DNA of 10,628 nt, taken from positions 1-10,628 of the forward strand of contig MFUC01000013.1 in assembly GCA_001785575.1 (NCBI GenBank). Reading direction: 5' to 3'. Below the pieces are notes generated by a model that was not told where the DNA came from, searched no databases, and worked only from the letters and a program-made list of their open reading frames with translations. This DNA is from Candidatus Nomurabacteria bacterium RIFCSPHIGHO2_02_FULL_38_15 (GTDB lineage: Bacteria; Patescibacteriota; Minisyncoccia; Phycocordibacterales; UBA9973). Both the position numbers and the translations under genes were made by a program. Positions 6,440 through 10,628 of this stretch are shown piece after piece. Numbering within the stretch: the first letter of the stretch is position 1; every line of letters starts with the position of its first letter.

Positions 6440-6473
6440 ATCCTGCAAAGGGGTCACATGTTTTTGCTGTAAT

Positions 6474-6521
6474 AAAAAAGCCCCTGCCTTGCACAAAAGA
6501 TTGCGCAAATATGGCAGGGGC
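6474..6521 (-). terminator. Intrinsic terminator of the minus-strand RNA
   Basis: GCCCCTGCC/GGCAGGGGC (6513-6521 with 6480-6488) is a perfect 9-bp GC-rich stem. Inside it is a second TTGCGC/GTGCAA stem with one G-U pair on the minus strand. TTTTTT (6479-6474) follows directly on the minus strand; on the plus strand there is no T-run. Confidence 0.85.
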
Positions 6522-6659
6522 CCGCTCTTATTATGAGTAAAGAAGTCTCAATCTGTTCTTGCCCTTTCACCCTATTCAACAAAAATAGGATTTGAATAGG
6601 TTGTAAAGAATTTTGTTTAGCCTTTTTGGAAATATTCCTCAGGCTTCAAGACTACCTCT
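6474..6659 (-). ncRNA. Candidate structured small RNA of about 185 nt
   Basis: A complete minus-strand transcription unit without a credible gene: promoter at 6693-6666, predicted start near 6659, intrinsic terminator ending at the T-run 6479-6474. The predicted fold has a closing helix AGTCTTGA/TTGAGACT (6653-6646 with 6551-6544), which extends outward past one mismatch. An inner hairpin AGCCT/AGGCT (6645-6641 with 6623-6619) contains GGAA-TAT-TTCC. An apical hairpin has a perfect 9-bp CCTATTCAA/TTGAATAGG stem (6600-6592 with 6579-6571). The closing helix and the terminator contain pairs that are G-U on the minus strand but A-C on the plus strand, which favours the minus strand. Length and shape (closing stem, wide asymmetric bubble, apical stem) are loosely like 6S RNA, but I recognise no family and do not claim identity. 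Confidence 0.45.
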
Positions 6660-6665
6660 AAACAG

Positions 6666-6693
6666 AGTTTACCAGACTTGAATTTTTTGTCAA
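6666..6693 (-). promoter_or_regulatory. Promoter of the minus-strand RNA
   Basis: Minus strand: perfect TTGACA (6693-6688), 16-base spacer, TAAACT (6671-6666) preceded by TGG, so the -10 is extended. It overlaps the plus-strand promoter of the gene at 6732, and the two divergent units could interfere with or co-regulate each other. Confidence 0.6.
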
Positions 6694-6705
6694 ATAGTGT
6701 ATAGT
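6678..6705 (+). promoter_or_regulatory. Promoter of the 179-aa membrane protein gene
   Basis: TTGAAT (6678-6683), 16-base spacer, TATAGT (6700-6705). The predicted start is near 6712, giving a leader of about 20 nt. The -10 begins exactly 32 bases before the ATG, the same distance as at the genes at 7604 and 9130. Confidence 0.5.
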
Positions 6706-6731
6706 ACCAAAAGGACAATAAACCTTAAAAA

Positions 6732-7271
6732 ATGAATATAACATTAACAACAGCATTACTGGCAACTTGCTCTATTATGCTTCATGGAGTATTGCTTTAT
6801 TTTCTACTTAAGTTTCCCAAAAAAGTTTTCGTGACATTGGAAAAACAACTTTTGCAATCCACAAATGAACATAAGCCTGGTGATTGGCTAAATAAAAATC
6901 CAGGTGAAACTAGTTGGCTGTGGGAAAGACTTCAAGACCGGGCGTTAAGCAAGTTAAGTAACAAAGAAAAATATCTCTTTAAGACCATATTCACCTGGGG
7001 AAGTTTAGTGGTTGTGGCTTGGAGTTTTACCGTGTCTTTATTTTTGACTCCAGATATTAACCATATCGTGGATAAAGTCTTTTTAAGAAACTTTTGTTTA
7101 TGCTTTGCTGTCAACTTTCCAGTACTGGCACTTGCTTATTCTTGGCACTCAAGTAATTTAGAACATTACTCTGCTTTAGCAATTGAGGAAAAACTAATCG
7201 ATGACGTGAAAGATCAATTAGAAAAAATAGAACACGGTGAAGAAGACGAGCTTTTTGATAAGTTTTCTTAG
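6732..7271 (+). CDS. Hypothetical membrane protein, three predicted helices
   Basis: 179 aa; I do not recognise a family. The first hydrophobic helix (about 4-26) lies at the N-terminus and is followed by a basic patch (KFPKK), suggesting an uncleaved anchor with that side in the cytoplasm. A hydrophilic, Trp-containing segment (about 35-80) follows, then TM2 about 84-105 and TM3 about 118-138. The C-terminus is a charged, probably helical tail ending in HGEEDELFDKFS. The ATG at 6732 fits the promoter; no Shine-Dalgarno is at proper distance (an AAGGA lies 16 bases upstream, too far), but CTTAAA sits 2 bases before the start. It stands alone, with a terminator 8 bases after the TAG stop and a candidate RNA running divergently upstream. 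Reality as a gene is supported by its length, helix pattern, promoter and terminator. Confidence 0.75.
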   Translation: MNITLTTALLATCSIMLHGVLLYFLLKFPKKVFVTLEKQLLQSTNEHKPGDWLNKNPGETSWLWERLQDRALSKLSNKEKYLFKTIFTWGSLVVVAWSFTVSLFLTPDINHIVDKVFLRNFCLCFAVNFPVLALAYSWHSSNLEHYSALAIEEKLIDDVKDQLEKIEHGEEDELFDKFS

Positions 7272-7279
7272 CGGAATTT

Positions 7280-7311
7280 GCCCAAGATCATTCGTGATTT
7301 TGGGCTTTTTT
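7280..7311 (+). terminator. Intrinsic terminator of the 179-aa protein gene
   Basis: GCCCAAGATCA (7280-7290) pairs with TGATTTTGGGC (7295-7305) around a TTCG tetraloop, with one G-U pair, followed by TTTTTT. Confidence 0.92.
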
Positions 7312-7320
7312 ATTTTCAAT

Positions 7321-7354
7321 AAAAAAGCCCCCCACAATACACACAGTAGGGGGC
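7321..7354 (-). terminator. Intrinsic terminator, minus strand
   Basis: Stem 7354-7346 with 7335-7327 and T-run 7326-7321 on the minus strand. Only 10 bases separate it from the T-run of the opposite-facing terminator at 7280-7311. Confidence 0.8.
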
Positions 7355-7379
7355 AAAAAATAAATCGTCAAAAATTACC
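7321..7379 (-). ncRNA. Candidate short minus-strand RNA of about 60 nt
   Basis: A promoter at 7414-7386 predicts a start near 7379, and an intrinsic terminator ends at 7321. The hairpin GCCCCCTAC/GTGGGGGGC (9 bp with one U-G pair on the minus strand, 10-base loop) is followed by TTTTTT. The unit contains no start codon after the predicted start that opens a meaningful frame; the ATG in TATGCT belongs to the -10 box. It could be a small regulatory RNA or a decayed transcription unit. It is tail-to-tail with the gene at 6732-7271. Confidence 0.35.
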
Positions 7380-7385
7380 TTTAAG

Positions 7386-7414
7386 AGCATAGCAAGCCTA
7401 ATCACACTTGTCCA
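7386..7414 (-). promoter_or_regulatory. Promoter of the short minus-strand RNA
   Basis: Minus strand: TGGACA (7414-7409), 17-base spacer, TATGCT (7391-7386) preceded by TGC (extended -10). Confidence 0.5.
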
Positions 7415-7427
7415 TAAAAATCTATTT

Positions 7428-7456
7428 TTGAAAATTTTATAGATAGGGTATATGAT
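7428..7456 (+). promoter_or_regulatory. Promoter of tRNA-Ser
   Basis: TTGAAA (7428-7433), 17-base spacer, TATGAT (7451-7456). The predicted start is about 5 bases before the mature tRNA 5' end. Confidence 0.6.
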
Positions 7457-7467
7457 ATTATTGTTAT

Positions 7468-7554
7468 GGAAACGTGGCTGAGTGGTTGAAGGCACCGCTC
7501 TCGAAAAGCGGCATCGGGGCAACCCGATCGAGGGTTCAAATCCCTCCGTTTCCG
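7468..7554 (+). tRNA. tRNA-Ser(CGA)
   Basis: 87 nt with the long variable arm of class II tRNAs. Acceptor GGAAACG pairs with CGTTTCC; anticodon stem CCGCT/AGCGG, loop CTCGAAA, anticodon CGA at 7502-7504 reading UCG serine codons; variable arm ATCGGG-GCAA-CCCGAT; T stem GAGGG/CCCTC with loop TTCAAAT; discriminator G, the serine identity base. CCA is not encoded. Confidence 0.96.
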
Positions 7555-7568
7555 CAAAACTAAAAATA

Positions 7569-7577
7569 TGCTATGCT
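7569..7577 (+). promoter_or_regulatory. Extended -10 promoter of the 109-aa protein gene
   Basis: TGC followed by TATGCT (7572-7577), beginning exactly 32 bases before the ATG; no convincing -35. The 17 bases from 7569 match those at 9095 upstream of another orphan gene at 14 positions. Read-through from tRNA-Ser is also possible, since no terminator lies between. Confidence 0.45.
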
Positions 7578-7603
7578 GTAGGCAGACCTAAAAACTTAAA
7601 CCG

Positions 7604-7933
7604 ATGAAGACCGTAGCACAAACCAAGCCAACAGAGACTGGTAGTGGCCTAATTAATGGCCACATTACCATCAACAACACCTCAACCATAATGGCACATA
7701 AAGACAGAACATTTGTTTGGTGCAAAGGTATACTGAAATTAGAGAACGGGATGATATTCCAAAATCCCAAAAATTTAATTTTCGTGACACCACAGAAATA
7801 CAACAACCTAATCTTATCCAAGCTAAAAACCGGAGACTATAAGATTAAGATTGTCCCCGGCCGAGACAAAACCTTTTTTCACTTCTTCAAAAAAGAAGGG
7901 GCTGAAAATGTTCACGATCTAAACCCGCATTAA
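7604..7933 (+). CDS. Hypothetical protein, 109 aa, soluble
   Basis: I do not recognise this protein. It has no signal peptide or membrane helix. The first 20 residues look flexible (KPTETGSG). The middle shows short alternating hydrophobic stretches suggestive of beta strands (GHITINNTSTIMAH, RTFVWCKGILKLENG, KNLIFVTPQKYNNLIL, GDYKIKIVPG), then a basic segment FFHFFKKEG. The ATG at 7604 is the first in frame after the promoter; there is no Shine-Dalgarno, but CTTAAA lies 3 bases before the ATG. A terminator hairpin overlaps the final codons and stop. It follows tRNA-Ser at 49 bases and faces rmuC. No disruption is visible. Its reality rests on the open frame plus fitted promoter and terminator, so moderate confidence. 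Confidence 0.6.
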   Translation: MKTVAQTKPTETGSGLINGHITINNTSTIMAHKDRTFVWCKGILKLENGMIFQNPKNLIFVTPQKYNNLILSKLKTGDYKIKIVPGRDKTFFHFFKKEGAENVHDLNPH

Positions 7934-7945
7934 TTGCGGGCTTTT
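7924..7945 (+). terminator. Intrinsic terminator overlapping the stop of the 109-aa gene
   Basis: CCCGCA (7924-7929) pairs with TGCGGG (7935-7940), followed by CTTTT. The 5' arm encodes the last residues of the protein. In the other direction the hairpin is followed by TTT and may also serve rmuC, whose stop is at 7952. Confidence 0.85.
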
Positions 7946-7951
7946 ATCTTC

Positions 7952-9025
7952 CTATTCCTCGTCAATTTTACTAGCTTCGATATATTCAATATCCATAGCC
8001 ACACCCGAAATTCGCATAACATCTTTGTCTACTTTTTTAAACTCTTTATTTGAATTATTATAATGGCTAACCACTGTGTTTATTGAACTGCCCAATTTGC
8101 CCTGATACTCCTCAAAAGTTTTTAGGTGCTTGCCCAATTCGCCAACCCGTTTAATAATGTCTTTGGCTGATTCCTCAATTTGCATAGCCTTCAAGCCCTG
8201 CAAGACTGTTTGCAAATAGGCAAGGAAAGAAGTGGGCGACACAATAATAACTTTGTACTTGCTGGCAGCGCGTTGAATTAAGTTTTCAGTATCCTCTGTT
8301 TGAATAGCACCTATTTTATTAACCAATAAATCATAGTAAATAGCCTCGTGTGGTATAAACATAAAGGCAAATTCCATTGTACCAGCATTTGGTTTAATAT
8401 ATTTGGCTGTTTCAGTAATGCGGTTTTTTAAGTCATTTAGAAAGACTTTTTCCAAGCGCTCTTTTTCAGCCTGATCAGAGGTTTCGCTAATTCTATTATA
8501 GTTTTCAAGTGAGAACTTTGAATCAATCGGTATAATTTTATCCTTCACAAAAACGACCGCATCAACAATGTCGCCATCGGGGAAGGCATATTGCATTTGG
8601 TAAGACCCAGGCGGTAAGATATTTTTAAGTAAAGTTTCTAAATAATACTCGCCCAAAATACCACGCTGTTTTGGGTTTTTTAAAATATCTTGCAGGCTTT
8701 GCAGTTGGTCAGTAAATGACATTACCTGCTTGTTACTTTCCTTCAACTCAGTTAAATGCTCGGTAACTTCGCGAATAATGTTGTGCGATTGATTAGTTTG
8801 GTGGCGGATTGTTTCATTCGTAATTTTTTGCGACTCTGACAATTTAGCATCAACTGTGCGCGACAATTCGTTCATTTGTTGCAACAATAGTTGCAAGCCT
8901 GAATCTTTATTCATTTCGTCTACATCACCGCGGGCATTACCTTTTTTTAGCAATACAAAAGTTATAACTCCAATTAGCGTCACAACCAGCACCCCAATAA
9001 TTATTATTAAAATAGTTGTCGTCAT
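7952..9025 (-). CDS. rmuC: RmuC-family DNA recombination protein
   Basis: RmuC proteins are implicated in limiting DNA rearrangements at inverted repeats; they have a PD-(D/E)XK-like nuclease fold, though the biochemical role is poorly defined. The protein is 357 aa from the ATG at 9025; a longer frame starting at 9049 would add MFWCYNLP but would place the start upstream of the -10 box. Order: membrane anchor 4-26 (TTTILIIIIGVLVVTLIGVITFVLL), basic stop-transfer, coiled-coil region about 35-105, then the RmuC core with RGILGEYYLETLLKNILPP, a likely catalytic segment DGDIVDAVVFVKDKIIPIDSKFSLENY (D...D-x-K), FMFIPHEAIYYDLL and VIIVSPTSFLAYLQTV. E. coli RmuC is about 475 aa, so this is a compact form. 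It stands alone, divergent from the gene at 9130. Confidence 0.93.
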   Translation of the reverse strand: MTTTILIIIIGVLVVTLIGVITFVLLKKGNARGDVDEMNKDSGLQLLLQQMNELSRTVDAKLSESQKITNETIRHQTNQSHNIIREVTEHLTELKESNKQVMSFTDQLQSLQDILKNPKQRGILGEYYLETLLKNILPPGSYQMQYAFPDGDIVDAVVFVKDKIIPIDSKFSLENYNRISETSDQAEKERLEKVFLNDLKNRITETAKYIKPNAGTMEFAFMFIPHEAIYYDLLVNKIGAIQTEDTENLIQRAASKYKVIIVSPTSFLAYLQTVLQGLKAMQIEESAKDIIKRVGELGKHLKTFEEYQGKLGSSINTVVSHYNNSNKEFKKVDKDVMRISGVAMDIEYIEASKIDEE

Positions 9026-9031
9026 TGGTAA

Positions 9032-9040
9032 ATTATAGCA
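9032..9040 (-). promoter_or_regulatory. Extended -10 promoter of rmuC, leaderless
   Basis: TGC followed by perfect TATAAT on the minus strand (9037-9032). The first T is 12 bases before the ATG at 9025, so the transcript should start on the start codon. This also decides the start in favour of 9025 over 9049. Confidence 0.65.
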
Positions 9041-9074
9041 CCAAAACACCTTATTTTATAACCCTTTTTACCTA

Positions 9075-9103
9075 TTGACAATCAAACCATAACCTGCTAT
9101 ACT
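9075..9103 (+). promoter_or_regulatory. Near-consensus sigma-70 promoter of the 137-aa gene, with inverted repeat
   Basis: Perfect TTGACA (9075-9080), 17-base spacer, TATACT (9098-9103) preceded by TGC. This is the strongest promoter in the window. An inverted repeat TGCTAT/ATAGCA (9095-9100, 9108-9113) straddles the -10 and could be an operator. The leader is about 20 nt and the -10 begins exactly 32 bases before the ATG. Confidence 0.75.
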
Positions 9104-9129
9104 GTAGATAGCATAAATAGCTCTTAAAT

Positions 9130-9543
9130 ATGAAAAGTATACTCAAATTTTTAGTTTTACCATTCTTTTTAGCAGGTCTAATAATGACTGTAACTGCAAA
9201 TTTTATACCAGGATTTGAGAATCCCGTGGTAAGCAAGCTGGCAATGTCAATCATACTCGGAGGATTTGGTATTATTGCAGTCAGTTTGGCTTTTGCAAAA
9301 ACAGAAAAAGTGTGGGCAACAAATTTACTTACGTTTGTAGGAACCATCTTCGGTGGATTACTACTGAGTATCATTATTTGCAACTGGCTTACTCCAGGAT
9401 TTAACGAGGCCTCACAAAATAGGCGAGTAAACCCCGAATTATGGGACCAGGCTCTTTTTCAAGGCCGAATGATGTGGCTATGCATTTCTTCCTTTATACT
9501 TGCCACTCGCATATCAATAAAAAAACGGATAGCCTTGGATTAA
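9130..9543 (+). CDS. Hypothetical membrane protein, four predicted helices
   Basis: 137 aa; I do not recognise a family. Predicted helices are about 5-24 (LKFLVLPFFLAGLIMTVTA), 36-55, 65-86 (NLLTFVGTIFGGLLLSIIICNW) and 113-128. Between the third and fourth lies a polar loop with Trp and Arg (NEASQNRRVNPELWDQALFQGR). Basic residues after helix 4 (RISIKKR) suggest a cytoplasmic C-terminus. The ATG at 9130 is preceded by CTTAAA one base away, and no Shine-Dalgarno is seen. It has its own strong promoter and terminator, so it is a stand-alone unit between divergent rmuC and the convergent exonuclease gene. The near-consensus promoter suggests high expression unless it is repressed at the overlapping inverted repeat. 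Confidence 0.75.
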   Translation: MKSILKFLVLPFFLAGLIMTVTANFIPGFENPVVSKLAMSIILGGFGIIAVSLAFAKTEKVWATNLLTFVGTIFGGLLLSIIICNWLTPGFNEASQNRRVNPELWDQALFQGRMMWLCISSFILATRISIKKRIALD

Positions 9544-9563
9544 AATCTTGGCGTGAACCGAGT

Positions 9564-9590
9564 AAACCGCTTCGAAAGAGGCGGTTTTTT
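9564..9590 (+). terminator. Intrinsic terminator of the 137-aa gene
   Basis: AAACCGC-TTC pairs with GAG-GCGGTTT (9564-9573 with 9578-9587; one T-G pair) around a GAAA tetraloop, and TTTTTT runs on from the 3' arm. Confidence 0.92.
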
Positions 9591-9606
9591 ATTTCCAATA
9601 TGCCAC

Positions 9607-9631
9607 CAGATAGAGCCTAAACCTCTATCTG
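9607..9631 (-). other. Hairpin overlapping the stop of the ExoX-like gene
   Basis: CAGATAGAG and CTCTATCTG form a perfect 9-bp stem around a 7-base loop and include the TAG stop at 9625-9627. No T-run follows on the minus strand, so it is either a 3'-end stabilising hairpin or an imperfect terminator. Confidence 0.5.
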
Positions 9632-10311
9632 AGAAAATGCTCAAGGGTGTACAGCCAGTCTTCTTCATTTTGATCACTGGATTTTTTTTGTTCGTAAAGC
9701 CATTCTAAATAGCCACGATCAGTTTTGGCAACTTGCTCAACAGTTTTACCCATATGTTTACCAAAGGGAATGGCGCGCAACAATGATGGGTGCGATGAAA
9801 CTTCCAGCATTTTTTCCACCGAAACTTTTTGAGATAGCCTGTCATACAAAGCTTCTAAAACTTTAATGTCGCCCAAGGCATCGTGCGCCTGCGCCTCAAC
9901 ATCCAGCTCCAAATAATACCGCAAAAACTGCAAATTATATTTAGGTATTACACCATCCTTGTCCAACTCACGAGCAACACGTAATGTGCAAATAAATTGC
10001 TTGGGGTATATGCCTTCGTTTTGCAACATTTGTATATCAAATACGGCATTATGGGCAATTAAAATTATATCATCACTTTCAAGTAGATTTTTAACATTTT
10101 CATAATCAGGACTTTGTTTAAAGGCAGGTTTATCGGCCACGTGTTTGTTTGTAATATGAGTTATGGCGCTGGCCTCGGGTGGGATAAGTTTAGATGGTTT
10201 GTAAAGTTCATTAAAAAAAGTATCACTCCCGTGCTCGTGATAGGCAATTTGGCACAAAAAATCATCCTTGGTATTGCCAGTTGTTTCAGTGTCTAAAAAT
10301 ATTAGTTTCAT
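9625..10311 (-). CDS. 3'-5' exonuclease, DnaQ superfamily, exodeoxyribonuclease X-like
   Basis: DEDDh 3'-5' exonuclease of 228 aa. Catalytic residues are visible: Asp7 and Glu9 in LDTETTG, Asp92 in AHNAVFDIQML, His143 and Asp148 in QAHDALGD. The C-terminal segment from about residue 181 (IPFGKHMGKTVEQV...DRGYLEWLYEQ) matches the small domain found at the end of ExoX-type proteins, which favours an ExoX-like repair or recycling nuclease over the replicative epsilon subunit. The start at 10311 (MKLIFLDTETTG) is chosen over 10335, because the longer form would run into the -10 box. It stands alone, divergent from the yqeY-like gene, across a GC-rich palindromic repeat. RNase T or oligoribonuclease are less likely given the C-terminal domain. 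Confidence 0.9.
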   Translation of the reverse strand: MKLIFLDTETTGNTKDDFLCQIAYHEHGSDTFFNELYKPSKLIPPEASAITHITNKHVADKPAFKQSPDYENVKNLLESDDIILIAHNAVFDIQMLQNEGIYPKQFICTLRVARELDKDGVIPKYNLQFLRYYLELDVEAQAHDALGDIKVLEALYDRLSQKVSVEKMLEVSSHPSLLRAIPFGKHMGKTVEQVAKTDRGYLEWLYEQKKSSDQNEEDWLYTLEHFLR

Positions 10312-10317
10312 AAAGCA

Positions 10318-10326
10318 ATTATAGCA
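10318..10326 (-). promoter_or_regulatory. Extended -10 promoter of the ExoX-like gene, leaderless
   Basis: TGC followed by perfect TATAAT on the minus strand (10323-10318), first T 12 bases before the ATG. It is the same nine bases and the same distance as at rmuC. No -35 is visible; that position falls inside the GC-rich palindrome. Confidence 0.65.
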
Positions 10327-10329
10327 CAA

Positions 10330-10370
10330 CCTCACCCCCCTGGCCCCCTCTCCTGAAAGGCGAGGGGGGC
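10330..10370. repeat. GC-rich intergenic palindromic repeat
   Basis: CCCCCTC (10344-10350) pairs with GAGGGGG, followed inward by one mismatch and CCT/AGG around GAA. A C-rich leader (CCTCACCCCCCTGG) precedes it. Read in one frame it gives LTPLAPSPERRGG, the type of spurious peptide produced by a family of intergenic palindromes known across many bacteria. It is sharply GC-richer than its AT-rich surroundings and lies between two divergent genes, where a terminator is not expected. Confidence 0.65.
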
Positions 10371-10383
10371 TACAAAAAGCTTT

Positions 10384-10411
10384 TTGTTTTTTGTCTAAAA
10401 TTTTGTATAAT
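10384..10411 (+). promoter_or_regulatory. Promoter of the yqeY-like gene
   Basis: A weak TTGTTT (10384-10389), 16-base spacer and a perfect TATAAT (10406-10411). The first T is 13 bases before the ATG, so the mRNA should be leaderless or have a 1-nt leader. Confidence 0.55.
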
Positions 10412-10418
10412 AGATCTT

Positions 10419-10628
10419 ATGCAAGAAACTATAAAAACTAAATTAAAGGAAGCGATGCTGGCGAAGAATGAAGTGGCGGTTTTAACACTACGTAATATTC
10501 TTTCGTCTTTTACTAACGAATTAATTAGCAAAGGTAAAAAGCCAACCGATGTTTTAACTGATGATGAGTGTTTAACGGTTATTGCACGCCTTGCCAAACA
10601 ACGCCGTGATTCAATAGAGCAGTTTAAT
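10419..10628 (+). CDS. yqeY: GatB/YqeY domain protein, 3'-truncated by the window edge
   Basis: The first 70 residues are visible. MQETIKTKLKEAMLAKNEVAVLTLRNILSSFTNELISKGKKP followed by LTDDECLTVIARLAKQRRDSIEQF matches the N-terminal half of the roughly 150-aa YqeY family. These proteins share the helical tail domain of the GatB subunit of the tRNA-dependent amidotransferase. They are thought to bind tRNA or otherwise act around translation, but the function of free-standing members is not settled. The start ATG at 10419 is fixed by the family N-terminus and by the -10 box 7 bases upstream. No Shine-Dalgarno is present. The rest of the gene lies beyond the window. Confidence 0.9.
   Translation, partial: MQETIKTKLKEAMLAKNEVAVLTLRNILSSFTNELISKGKKPTDVLTDDECLTVIARLAKQRRDSIEQFN

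Noticed and set aside
6711..6715. AAGGA as Shine-Dalgarno of the 179-aa gene
   Set aside because: It is 16 bases from the ATG and at the predicted transcription start, too far to pair usefully.
6617..6718. Minus-strand frame of 33 codons with a TTG start (…LFDKKFKSGKLCLEVVLKPEEYFQKG)
   Set aside because: The peptide looks protein-like, but 33 open codons are expected by chance. Its start lies upstream of the predicted -35/-10 and transcription start of the minus-strand RNA, and no family is recognisable. It remains the main alternative to the RNA reading.
7316..7522. Minus-strand open frame of 68 codons, antisense to tRNA-Ser
   Set aside because: It runs antisense through the tRNA, crosses a promoter and a terminator, and has no domain; typical spurious frame.
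6128..7554. Genomic island integrated at the tRNA genes
   Set aside because: No integrase, direct repeat of a tRNA end at a far boundary, or composition shift was found; the tRNA-rich stretch alone is not evidence.
9026..9049. Upstream ATG of rmuC adding MFWCYNLP
   Set aside because: That ATG lies upstream of the TATAAT that sits 12 bases before the ATG at 9025, and the added residues precede a natural membrane anchor.
10312..10335. Upstream ATG of the ExoX-like gene adding MRLCYNCF
   Set aside because: It would start upstream of the -10 box; family members begin directly with the strand leading into DTETTG.

Overview
This 10.6 kb window is an AT-rich bacterial chromosome segment. It looks most like a Candidate Phyla Radiation (Patescibacteria/Parcubacteria-type) genome. 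The reasons are the divergent cysteinyl-tRNA synthetase (a GGIDHIPVHHENE zinc-site signature in place of the usual GGxDLxFPHHENE), three tRNA genes none of which encodes CCA, a bL21 protein with a long lysine-rich N-terminal tail, Shine-Dalgarno-poor starts, and small orphan membrane proteins. The lineage is an inference from gene style; no marker here settles it. The standard code fits: no internal TGA is needed, and none of the complete genes ends in TGA.

Layout. 1-2588 (+): the 3' part of dnaK, a long hairpin with a GC-rich loop, then dnaJ with its own extended -10 promoter. 2631-5021 (-): corA followed 15 bases later by cysS, probably one transcript, facing dnaJ across a 42-base spacer with a perfect 14-bp palindrome. 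5140-5559 (+): monocistronic rplU, ending in a perfect 19-bp bidirectional terminator shared with a DoxX-like membrane protein (-). 6128-7554: an RNA-rich stretch with tRNA-Val(GAC), tRNA-Glu(CTC), a candidate structured minus-strand RNA of about 185 nt, a small three-helix membrane protein gene, a second candidate minus-strand RNA of about 60 nt, and tRNA-Ser(CGA). 7604-10311: an orphan 109-aa protein (+), rmuC (-), an orphan four-helix membrane protein (+) and an ExoX-like DEDDh exonuclease (-). After a GC-rich palindromic repeat, the start of a GatB/YqeY-family gene (+) runs off the right edge.

How the genes relate. dnaK and dnaJ form the Hsp70 system. cysS, rplU, the tRNAs and perhaps yqeY serve translation. 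rmuC and the exonuclease are DNA-maintenance genes. corA is a divalent-cation channel. The three orphan genes each sit alone between their own promoter and terminator.

The most interesting signals are in the noncoding sequence. (1) Predicted promoter-to-start distances fall into two sharp classes. Six genes have the ATG 12-15 bases after the first base of the -10 box, which predicts leaderless mRNA. Three orphan genes have it at exactly 32 bases, with a shared CTTAAA just before the ATG. (2) There are two orphan minus-strand transcription units with good promoters and terminators and no credible reading frame. No defence system, CRISPR array or transposase was seen.
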